From Daedaleopsis sinensis (lineage: Eukaryota; Basidiomycota; Agaricomycetes; Polyporales; Polyporaceae): a stretch of 64,000 nt of DNA. Below, piece after piece: positions 43,601 through 54,600 of this stretch (positions are counted from its first letter, which is position 1; each line of letters opens with the position of its first letter). The position numbers and the translations under genes were made by a program. Under the pieces are notes generated by a model. It did no database searches. It was given only the letters and a program-made list of their open reading frames with translations, and had not been told where the DNA came from. The stretch covers positions 1,612,001 through 1,676,000 of the forward strand of contig CM066301.1 in assembly GCA_033807695.1 (NCBI GenBank), given 5' to 3'.

Positions 43601-45684
43601 ACAAGATCTCTCAGATGGCTCCCTTCAGCGTGGACGACACCAGTGTCCATGCATTCGTTCAAGGCTTGGACACCACGAAGGTCGAGTCCGTCAAGTTCGC
43701 GTATGGTGTCGCTGCATTGTGGAATGCATGGCCTCAGCGTGCTCTGGCTCTAGAGCTCACAGATCTCTCCCTGGCTCAAGAGCGAAGGATCCTGATGATC
43801 TCGAACACTGCTGCCTGGAGGTGGCTCACCCAGGATTGTGTTCGCCATGCAACTAGCATTGTCACCACCTTGCAGGCTACACCGACTGCATTCAACAGCA
43901 CAAGCGACTGGCTCACTGAGCTGACACGGGATGTCTTCCATATGTGGCGTCAGCGCAACCATGGAGAGCTCCATGCATCCCAGTATCTGCCTGGGCTCAA
44001 CGTCTCAGCTCATGCCATCATCTACCTTCCTCGCTTCACTGCCCGGGTCTCCCCTGCCGAAGTCCCGGAGTTCATAACCACACAGGTGGTGAAAATTGTC
44101 CGCGCGTGGCTGGCATTCCCATCGAACACCCAGCTTCTGGCAGCTTACTTTGTAATGAACACCATTGCGATCGTTCAGAACACGGACATTCTCCTTCTGC
44201 AAGACATGTGGCGCATCCATCAAAATATCAAGTCACGCTTGCTCCGTCAAAAACGCACCCGACACCGTTCTCTGACCCTCTCAATGCTCTCCCCATTCCT
44301 CTCTGTGCTTCGTCAATCCCCCGTCTCAGATCCTCTTGGGCCTGAGGCCGCTCTTCTTGCTCAGATCTCAGACGCCATCGCGAGGTGCAATCCTGGACTT
44401 GAAGAGTTCTCGAAAGCGGTCGCTACCTATTTTGACATGGCTCGAGGCTGTCCTGTACTCCCATCTCTACCCATCCTCACGCCGTACAAGGCTAGCAAGC
44501 AGTCGCAACCTCACTCAAGTAGTAAGGCCCCAACGTCCAGGCCTGTCCTCACCACATCCGAGTCGAGGCCTCCCTCGAAAGCACCTCCTAGCTCTGTGCG
44601 TGTCCTGCATGCCCGGGCTGTCTCTTCTACAGCGACCAGTCACCCTTCTACATCTCCCAGCTCTTCTCCGCTTCCTCCTGCGATTGCTTCACAAGCCTCG
44701 AACTCTTCCAATGCACCTGGCCATTCACCTTCCCTTTCCCATGTTCTCCATCCTCTGCCTGCACTGCCTGTGTACCAACCGCAGGTCGTAGCTCAAGACA
44801 GACTGGATCAATTGCTTGCCTTTGTGCGCGAGCTAATCCCGTTCGTGCACGATGATCCATTCGAGCCTCAGTCGCCCATGCAGAAGCTGGTTGCCACGGA
44901 TATCGATCACTTCCTCCCATTCAGGGAACACTCGCCGTCGCGATGCATCGTCAAGGGTGTAGGGGGGCCTTTCCATGCTTCACTAGCTAGAGCTCAGGGA
45001 GTGTTTGCTAGCCAGGCCATATCTCGTGCACTCCTGTTCAACTCCCAGGCACTCCATCGAGGGCTCACAAAAGGCTACTTCTCGAACCTTGCGCAATGGA
45101 CAGAGTTCCTCACAGACAACGGTTTCAATGGAACGACACAATCTATTGCCTGGCTGGTTAACCTCGCCTGCTATGGTACCCCCCAGAATCAACGCCTTGC
45201 GTTTCTCGTGAACCCGGAGGTCTACTTCGCAAGGGACGTCAACTGGAAGCAGTTCTGCTCGGGCGAGGAGTCGGTCTCTTTCGAACAAACCTTCACTTGG
45301 TTGCAATCCAGGGGCAAGTTCGCGGACAAGACTGGTGAGCTCAAGGTCATGCGGATGCTGCCTCTCTTCGGCAAGCTCACATCGTATCTGCTCGCGGCAG
45401 ACCTGGTGTATACCGGCCGAGTGAAGCAGCCATCCGTCCAGGATGTCGGGACGATCGTGCACACCAACAATCTTGGCTCGAAAGCATGCCTGGATGCACT
45501 CATGGCTCGTTCTAACTCAAGCACCACGTTACAGGACACCTTGAGTGCATTCGAGGACGTGTTTAACTTCCTTAATGCTTCTCTTACTTTGACAGAGAAG
45601 AACGCCATCACGTTTGATGCAATTATGGTAGAACATTTGTTATGTAAATTCCAACGTGTATCTCGGCGACTTGCAGGGAAGTAG
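40669..45684 (+). CDS. TET/JBP-like 2-oxoglutarate/Fe(II) dioxygenase with large C-terminal region
   Basis: ATG 40669 with a 19-nt first exon splices (GTATGT/TCGCAG) to a Pro-rich exon at 40749. About ten short GT-AG introns follow, and the joins I could follow stay in frame. The dioxygenase double-stranded beta-helix contains the iron-binding HxD in AGKHVDRHDSPGG (about 41905), then EEPGYFMIAELG. The distal iron His is in LRYHGGFPP (about 42115) and the 2OG-binding Arg in EWSYRFVVVCYP. This order matches fungal TET/JBP proteins, which oxidise 5-methylcytosine. A basic/acidic stretch (SSRKRKAVDAVADEE, RRSKRLKG) suggests nuclear location. From 43525 a final exon adds about 720 residues of helical, then Ser/Pro-rich, then helical sequence without a recognised domain. 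The family call is strong; that all exons form a single gene is an inference. Confidence 0.72.
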
Positions 45685-45901
45685 ATAGATATTCCTATGT
45701 CATGTATTGTGTAGAGTACGATGTATTGTAGGTTATGAACAGAGTGAATGATAAGTTGTGTATCTGCTCACTGCAAGGGTCTGATCATGATATCTGTTAA
45801 GTATCACTAACGATGCATAGATCTTTGATGATAGATTAAGAAGGTGCTAGTATTGTATGCAGACAGGGAGTGTATGTAAAGTGGGAAGTATATATGCTAT
45901 C

Positions 45902-46967
45902 TCAAGTCATGGGATGATCATCATCGCCAGTAGGAGCACCCTGGCCGATACACATGCGTTTCATCTCGGTTTGTGGCAGAATATGCTCATCCTCCAGCTC
46001 ATCACTGGAGTCTGACCCATATCCAACCTTCCTCTTGATCTTCTTCAGAGGAGAGACAACACTGGCACTAAGGGCACGAACAGCAGCAGCGTTATGCTCC
46101 TGAATCAGTCACTTGGGGTTAGAAATTACTCAACATAGCATAGCATACTACACTTACTCGTTCAGCAAGGCGGCTCAGCAAACATATAGCATGCAACTTG
46201 GGCAGAAACACATATTCCCGACGACCAACACGGACTGCTTGAAACGCCACCTGGACCTCCACCATATGGCTATGGTAAAATAGAGCTGGTTTGATGCGTG
46301 AGAAGATGGATCTATGCACAATGAAGATGTTAAAGTTAGAGAGTAAACATGAGTGAATTTCTGGTTCACAGAACTCACCGACCATTGCGTTCTTTCTCTT
46401 CCTTTTGCCAGTACTCTACCACATTCTCCTGGAGATGAACCTCACTGCGTAACATAGGAGCTAGAACATTCAAGGGGTCTATAACATCGCCGAGGTTGAT
46501 TGGCTTCTCCCCAGTGGCAGCCTCCTTCATAGCAGTAAAGTAACGGTTTGCAAATGTCAAAGCAAGGTAACTTCCGTCTCGAGCTGGAACCCAGGGACGG
46601 AGTTGATAGCCTCGTCGCTGCAGGTCTGCATTGAACATCTGATAGACAGTTACAACACCTGCAACGGCGCAGTCGAACTTCTCTGCGCCCAAACCAGTGA
46701 GGGTAACAGATTGCTTCATATCGATGATGCGACTGGTGTTGCGGGGGATGCTATGGTGTACTTGTTTGATAGTAGCCATGGGCTGTAGGATGTGGGCACT
46801 CACTCTGACTGACGCAAGGGAGGAAGCTTGTAATCAAGAAGATAACCCTGCACCTTAAGAATCACCTCCTCAAGCTCATCTCCGTTTGACTCCCGCCGGT
46901 GCGTGAGGAGGAAGGTCCGTCCAGCATTCCGTTCACATAGTTCCAAAAGTGAGGCAGGATAATCCAT
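45902..46967 (-). CDS. Hypothetical multi-exon protein
   Basis: Likely exons: 46967-46804 (MDYPASLLELCERNAGRTF...), 46782-46379 (MATIKQVHHSIPRNTSRIID... and DCAVAGVVTVYQMFNADLQ), 46311-46158 (SIFSRIKPALFYHSHMVEV...RREYVFLPKLHAICLL) and 46099-45902. The last has a basic, then acidic tail (SPLKKIKRKVGYGSDSSDE). Introns are GT-AG and 20-67 nt; the first is unusually short and its phase does not fit, so exon 1 may be wrong and translation may begin at the ATG near 46779. The protein is about 250-300 residues and no domain is recognised. It is tail-to-tail with the dioxygenase and divergent from the gene at 47.9 kb. Confidence 0.5.
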
Positions 46968-47908
46968 CTTTCAGATGTCATTTTAGCAGGAGGTAGGTGT
47001 TACCGATGGGCAAGAAGACATACTTCATTAATGCTTCTTCATTAATGCTTGAAAGCTGGTTGGGAAAAGATTTCTTTCTTGAGTCATGGCTTTCCTTAAC
47101 CATGTGTTCTTGGAGAAGATCTCCTGCAAATTTTGATTGTCGGTATGTCCCACATGTTGAGAGAGAGTAGTGACTTACGGTACTTTGCAGTATTGTTGCG
47201 AAGCTGAGCAAGATATGACATATTTGAGATAGTGAGAGGCCAAAGTGGCGAGAAGGGGAAGTTGAAGATGCTCAAATGATGGCCCATCCAGTATATGTGA
47301 CGGCTGAAGTTCCTCCTATCCCCATGCTTTGCAATTTGGTGTATGTCAGAAACGTTTCAAACATGCCTCGCTACTACGCGACTGATCGTACTATGCAACC
47401 AGGCAGTTACTTACGTGAATGGTGCATCATGAGCGCCTGTAGACCTACTGTCTTGCTCTTTGTTCCCTACTATGCTAGAAACCTTTGACACTTATTCCTT
47501 TGCAGACTTACCATCCACTCGTTGAACGAGAGCATCACACTGGTACTTGAAAGCTAACTACATCTGCAACCATGCAGCTGTAGCTATAAAGTCAGCACAT
47601 CTCTCAATGCACTTACTACCGACGCTTATCATTGTCACTAGGGCCACCAATATCGCTTGAAGTTCCCCTGGGGGCCTCATGGTCCTCGCCAGTCGGAGTC
47701 AAGACCAAGCGGAAGCTTTGGGGGAACAAACAAAGACACAAATATCCTCTACCCGAAACATATAAATCCCCGACCAAAGTTCTTCAGCCCCCAAGTCATT
47801 CTTTTCTTGAACGACCACCTTCACCACCTCCTTGACGTCTTGCTCATCAGCGCTCCCAACTCCCACTCATCTATTCTTCTCCTCATCCATACTCTCTCTC
47901 TTGTCGCT
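46968..47908. other. Divergent intergenic region
   Basis: No gene was recognised with confidence. Short minus-strand frames at 46978-47287 lack domains. A tiny tandem duplication (CTTCATTAATG twice, about 47025-47047) is present. The 250 bp before 47909 are AC/CT-rich, like a promoter and leader of the downstream gene. Confidence 0.4.
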
Positions 47909-50900
47909 ATGGCTCCTCGTCGCGCTGCTGCTTCAAACTCTGCCACTGCTGCTCAGACTGCAAAGTACGTTACAGTGATATTCATCTTTGACGTGCCATA
48001 CTCAACTCTTCCAGGGCCAAGGGTGCTACTGCTGCTCGTACCGTTGCTGGCACCCGGAAGGCTCCTACCAAGCCTGCTCTTGTCAGGCCTGCTCCTGCCA
48101 AGCCTGCGGAGAAGGCTACCCGTGCCCTTCGGTGAGTTATGATGTGCTCATGATCTCTATCTTGTCTTAACACTACCTTTTGTCTTAGCATGTCTACTGG
48201 TGGTCGCCGCCCCAGGGGCAAAGCAGTCAAAACGTAAGTTTCCTGATACATTCAACTATTTCTTATTGTTGACGTTGAACTTGCAGTCCGGACTTGGTAG
48301 ACTCCGAGGCGGAGGAGGCTGATGACGATGAAGACGAGCAGAAGGAGGATGACGCTGTTGATGACGAGGATAATTCAGAGCTTATGACCTCTCATAACAT
48401 TGAAAGGTGTGTCTGCTATCATGTCTCGTTCCCTTGTCCATTCCTATAGCATACTCCAGTGATGAGGAAATGAGTGAGGATGGAGATTCCGCTACTCAGC
48501 AAGAAGAGTCCTCTGATACCGTCATGCCATCGGAGGACGATGAGCCGGATACTCGTCCTCAGGTTGAAAGGACTCCAAAGGCTACACGGTGTGTACTAGA
48601 CCATGTTGCATGTTGTTCACATCTCTGACATGGCATCCAATTCCAGCCGTGGTCGGAAGGCAGATGACACGGAGACCATCAGTCCTGGCAGTCCATCACC
48701 TGTGTACGTCTTTGATTTGTTTATGTTCTCTTCTCTCTGTACCCTGACTGTGGCTCTGTAGCAAGAGCAGCGGTGCTCCCACTCCCGTCAAGGCAGGGGC
48801 TACTACTCCCTCTCGTCGCAAAGGCAACAGTACTGTCTTCCGCCGCACCCCATCGAACAAGCGGGTCAAGGAGGACGACTCTGATGATCAAGAAGAGTAC
48901 GTGTTTAGTCCGCTACTGTCTAATCTATGCTGACCATTCAGTAGAGAGAGCCCTATGAAGAAGACACGCACCGCCAATGGGTAAGTGTTTGATCTTTGCA
49001 GTCTTTATATGACAACTGACCAGTTATCTAATATAGCAAGTCTCATGTGCACGAGGATGCCGACGAGGACTGGGATGTCGTTGAGGTTCCCACTTCCGCT
49101 CCCAAGAAAGCTGCACCTCCTCTCCCTCGTCGCAATGGGGCACGTCCTCCTGCTGAGGCTACTTTACCTCCTGCTCTGAAGGCACATTCTAAGTCTAGTA
49201 CCCCAAGCACCAAGGCAACGGGAAAAGCCAAAGCTTCGACTCCGAAGAACACTGCAAAGACCACTGCACGCAAGCCCACTCCTGCCAAGGCCCGAGCTCG
49301 TGGCAAGGTCCCCGAGTAAGTTTGTTGTGCTCTTGTCTGCTATAACCATATACTCATGTTTTTCTATAGCTCTGCAGAGGAGGTCTTCAACCCCACAGAG
49401 GTTGATTCTGAAACGTACTAGTTTTGTCATACTTCCCTCATTTCTACCCTCACACTCTCTCCAGTTACCGTACCCAGACTGCTCTTTTCCGTAAGGACAT
49501 GTCTTCCACCGATAACTTTGACCAGTTACATCAAGTGTATGTTCCTTTTAATATAGACGTGTGTCGCCCTTCTTTGACATGTGTGCTATAGGCTCGACGA
49601 CATCAAGCAGGAGAAGATCCCTACGTATGTATTAGATCAACATTTCCAGGTTACTATGATCCTAACACTCTCTACTACATCTTCAGGGGTGATGTTCAGG
49701 TCAAGAATGATCCCCGCTCCCCTCGTCGTGTCCGCATATCCAAGTAAGTAATCTGTCTGTACTCACTCTAGTGATGTATTGATGGTTGTCACAGGGAAAC
49801 CGTTGAGATTCCCGACACATCTCCTGTTGAGGAGCCTATCACCAGGCCAAGCTCTCCCATATGGGACATGGAGGTCGACAACGAGGAGAATACTATGAAC
49901 ACAGGTATACTCTATTTCTCTAGCTTCCCTTCCACAACTCATATCAGATCAGATACCCCGGTCGCCATGACTGATGCTGCTGGACGTATTCCAACTCAGC
50001 ATGCCATTGGCTATGGTCCCGGTGTCGATTTGGAGGACGATGACGCCACCGATGTGCTGTTGAAGGACACATATGCTTTCCTCCCATCCTTGAAGTAAGC
50101 ATGCTGCTGTCGTCCGTCACATTTCTATTGCTAATGTACCTTGATAGGGACCATTATCCTGATTCGGGAGCGTACCCTCTAACGACAATTCTGCTGTCAG
50201 AGGGGATCATTGATCAGCCCGGCTACTCTGTGGATAAGGAGTACGTCTGTATACTTACTGCTGATTCTTTAACACGTCTAACTACTTATTCAGTGCTCTA
50301 ATGGAGCTTATTCTCCATGCGCATGGGGGCCCCATGGGTCATCTAGGAGTGTTGAACCCTGCTCGTGCATCTCCCGAGCTTGCTACAGCTCATGTCTACT
50401 CCACGACGGGCTCATCCTACCCAGTTGTCTCAATTTCCTCCCCTATTGGCCCTCACCGTGCTATTTTGTGCACCGTTGGGGTAGTACTGGGCTGCAACGT
50501 CCTCACTCCAGCTCCTTTTGCCCAGAAGAAGGCTAAGCAGATCTTGCTCAGTCCTCTTCGTGGCGAGAACGAGCGCATGTTGGCTTTTTTAGCTCATGTG
50601 CTTGGGAGCAACTGCTTGGGAGTGCCGACCTTTGGTGTTCAGATGGTCGATGGCAGTGGCAGGATCAATGGCTTATCCTTCCGTACCTTCCCAAGTAGCA
50701 CTGCTACGACTGCTGGCAATGGTACGTGATTCATTCACCAACGATGTATACATCTAATGTCTTAATCTTATACTAGCCCGCCTTCTTCCTGGTATGGGTG
50801 CTGCCACCCCGAAGAAGGGTCGCACCCCTGCCTCGTTGCCTGCACGCTCCCTCATCGAGATGAGGGACAAGACAACCTGGCAGATCACCGATGACAGTGA

Positions 50901-51188
50901 GTCTTTCAGTTTGATTTCAAGCACTTCTATATATTCTAATATTGTACTTTAGTCCCCTTGTGGGATGCTACGCACCTCTTTAGGCAGGGTCGTAACCCCA
51001 ACGATAAGTTCTCTCATGACACAGTGGCATCCCTGCCCCGTCTGAAGCGTGAGTTGGAGTTTGGGGAAGTCGCGCTAGTTTACTATAGTGCGGCCACTTT
51101 CCCTGCCTCTAAGAACATCCACCCCGACGCTGTTCATGGTCTTAGCCTGAACCTCTATGGTGCTGTCTCTGTTGCTTCTGGTGTCTGA
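47909..51188 (+). CDS. Intron-rich acidic/basic nuclear-type protein, unknown function
   Basis: ATG 47909 (MAPRRAAASNSATAAQTAK) begins a gene of about 17 small exons separated by introns of about 50-60 nt, some exons under 50 nt. The first half alternates basic Ala/Lys/Pro-rich segments (TRKAPTKPALVRPAPAK) with acidic runs (EEADDDEDEQKEDDAVDDED). It resembles a disordered, chromatin- or DNA-associated protein. The second half is folded (SGAYPLTTILLSEG, HRAILCTVGVVLGCNVL, FSHDTVASLPRLKRELEFG, HGLSLNLYGAVSVASG) and ends at 51188. I recognise the C-terminal pattern as recurrent in mushroom genomes but without a known function. It lies 450-620 bp upstream of the Helitron frame on the same strand and may travel with it. 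Confidence 0.6.
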
Positions 51189-51640
51189 AGACTTTTTATT
51201 ACCACGTCATCACAAGTATCTGCCGCCCCCTCTCCATTCTACTTCCCTTTGTTTGGCATCATCACATGGTATTTCTCTTTAAAGTTTATCCTGCTCTTCC
51301 TCAGAGCATCATTGTTCTGTAGAGTCTTCAACAGATCGCATCTTTGGTACTTCTGCATTCTAAGTAGCTCAGCGTCGTGTAGTTGTGTGGTCCAGTAATG
51401 ATATCAGCGTCGTTGACAAACTTCTCAGCGTGATCAACTTGACTGTGGATGAGACAGAGGCCATAGTCAGCTCCTTCTTAAGACTCGTCCCATGGTGCCA
51501 GCAAAAAGATCACGTGATGGGACAAATGTCAGATGCACGTGATACTATGTTCAACTTTGTAGACGCTGTAGCATGACTCCCCATCCTTGAACCTTTCCCC
51601 CTCGATCTGTGAATCCTATCTTGCCACACTCTGTGACAAA
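51189..51640. other. Spacer between the intron-rich gene and the Helitron frame
   Basis: No sustained coding. If a Helitron 5' terminus (TC-type) lies here I cannot identify it from one copy. Confidence 0.35.
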
Positions 51641-54600
51641 ATGCCACGTCCATCTATATGGTCATATATTCTTCTCCTTTATGGATGGAGTATAAGTATA
51701 CTACTCACAGCCAATGTGATACCAGTTGCTGTCGCTGATGACACTATCAGCATTCAATTGAGAGGTACGTGTTTTCTCAAGTCCCCATTAATGAGCAGGA
51801 TGACTTATGTTATATCATCTAGGCACGGTGTTGGATACTCTACCACACTCTACACTGGCACTCGATGCATGTAGCTATGATAAACTGTCCATACTGGACA
51901 AGGTTGTGACAGACACCTTCGTGACAAGTTCTGTGCCCACTGAGGGCAGGGTTTTTGAGAGCACCCTCATGACAAGCTACTCTTCTGTTCGTCTTAACCT
52001 CATTGCTATTGAGTTGGTGTTCACTCTATACCAAAATGAGTACATTGACTTACGTGCCAGCCTTATACTGGTCAAAGAGCATATCCGTATCACAGTTCGA
52101 TTTGCTTTTCTTCAGTGTGTTCAAAATGTTTATTATGCCCACGATTTTCGAACAAAGCTTGATAATATATACCGTTCATCGTTTCAAGCTTCACTTGCTC
52201 AGGTTCAGGTTCAACTTATGCCATCGGTATATACTTATCCTGACCATACATACCCACATAGATTATATGGCGGGGCACAACTACCAAAGAATAATAACAA
52301 ATCCAAAGTGTGGCAGGATTCAGAGCTAAGACCGTATATTGTCAGGGGAATCATTGATTCTACGAAGTCCTATATCTACTCAGGTTATATATTATCCACA
52401 ATGCAGGCTAATATTAATGAGGACGTAGCAGTCAAACTTCCCCTCTCTATTCTGAGCTACAGACTCACTAAACCACAGATGCTTAATATTGCAAGATGTC
52501 ACAATATAACCCAAGCCAACGGTCGTTTGTCAAAAGATCATATCACGAGAGCGCTGATAGAGCATGAATGTGCCAGCTGCCCTCAGTTCATGGCAGTTTT
52601 CTCACCGGTTAATAAAGCAAAAACAGTGCAACAGCGACTAAAGACCTGGAGGGAACATATCGAAAATACACAACAGAAAAGCACAGTGCCTCCTACTAAT
52701 GTATCCTTCCCGCCTGTTCCTATTGGAACAGCTTTGCTAATTGACTCTATATTGCATAGGCTGGCTTTCGGTGTCAATAAGCCACACACGGCACATGCAG
52801 ACTCAAGGAAGTTTGATACCTGTAATCCATTTGCAAATCCAGTAATTGTCTCATTTGACCGAGAGTTGTTATGCTCCAATGAACCTGTCACCAGAGTAGA
52901 GAGACAATCTATTGATGAGGCTATCCGCCCTATACCAGGGCCAGTTCTTCTATCAGGCTGTAATGATATTTGTCCTTCGTGTTCTGAGTCACTAAAAGAT
53001 GGAAAAAAACCGATTGATGCTCTTGCAAATGGGCTATGGATTGGAGAGATTCCTGATGAGTTGAAAGATCTTAGCTGGACAGAGAAAATGATCATTTCAC
53101 GGGTAAAGCATAACTTGTGTATTGTAAAGGTCCACGTGTCAGGAATGTCCAAGATGAAGGCAAATGTAGTGAGCCACTCACTTCCTATGCCTAAAATCTA
53201 TAATGCATTGCCGCCACCGAGAGTTGAGTTGGATCAAGTATTGGCTTTCTTATATATAGGACCTAACATTCCTACATTGAAGGAGTTCAGACGTACTCCT
53301 ATGTTGGTACGACGTAACAAAGTTGCTCGTGCATTAGAATGGCTGAAATTAAATCACTCTGACTATGCTGATCTAGATATATCTTATGAGAATCTTAATG
53401 AATACCCTGAGGATGAACCACCTGTGATTGTCAATTATACACAGAGTATGAAGTCTAACAAAGACCCCAAGTCCACAGCGGTAAATGACACGGAAGAGGA
53501 TGATGGTACTGACAAGGGTGACTGTCCATTCATTGTGCATGGTCTAACTGGTAGTAATCTTGAAAGACTTGGACATAGCCGTCCTCATGAGATTACTGCT
53601 CGTGCAGTGGAGTACTTCAAGTCAGGTGGCAAAGTGCTTGGTATCGGTCAAGCTGAGCAGCCAGAGAGTATTTATGACAATCCTCAACTATATCCTCAAA
53701 TGTTTCCTTGGCTTTTTCCCTATGGACTTGGAGGGCTTCGTAATGTAATGGGTTATAAAACTGTTTCAGAGGAAAAGCGGAAGCAGCAGTTGCTGATGTA
53801 TCATGATAAACGGTTCCAATTAGAGCCTTTATTCCCTCTAGTCGCACTAAATCATGAGCAGATTAAGAAAGCAACTACCGCAGGCTACTTACTAGCTGAC
53901 AAAAGCAAGTTCAATGAGATTGCTGACCGTATCGCAAATCTAAGCCATCAGACACTGACAGAGATTGTTGAGCGCTTGAAGAGTGGTCCAGTCAAGCCCG
54001 AAACCGATGAAGAGAAAGCCTGCTTCAAGATACTCAATGATCTTGACCACGTAAACTACAAAGTTCAAGGATCTATTACGAGTAAAAAGTACATGAGAAA
54101 TGAGATATGGTCCTTGGTGTCATATCTTGGAGCACCATCATGGTTCATCACATTTGCACCAGCTGATGTCAAGCACCCACTAGCTCTCTACTTTGCGGAC
54201 ACCAATGAAACATTTGTCCCCAAATTCCGTGATAAAGATGAACGTATGAACCTCATTGCAAATAATCCTGTCGCAGGGGCTAGATTCTTCAAGGCAATGG
54301 TCGACTTATTTGTAAAGCATGTTCTAGGTGTGGGTTTGGACCGTCCTGGACTGTACGGAGAGACTTCAGGATATTATGGTACTGTAGAACAACAGGGTCG
54401 ACTCACACTGCATCTTCATATGCTACTATGGATTAAAAACTCTTTAACGCCACAGGAAGTAAGAGATAAGATTATGGATCCGGGCTCAGACTTCCAGAAA
54501 GCCATGGTAGAGTATCTTGAGAGTGCTCACAAAGGAGAGTTCCTAGACAGTGATATGGAGACAGTTGCAGCTGAACTGAAGGAGATTAATGAGAAAAATC

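Noticed and set aside
51641..51764. A secretion signal at the start of the Helitron protein
   Set aside because: The optional first exon is hydrophobic, but a nuclear replication protein needs no signal, and the frame can start at 51807 instead.
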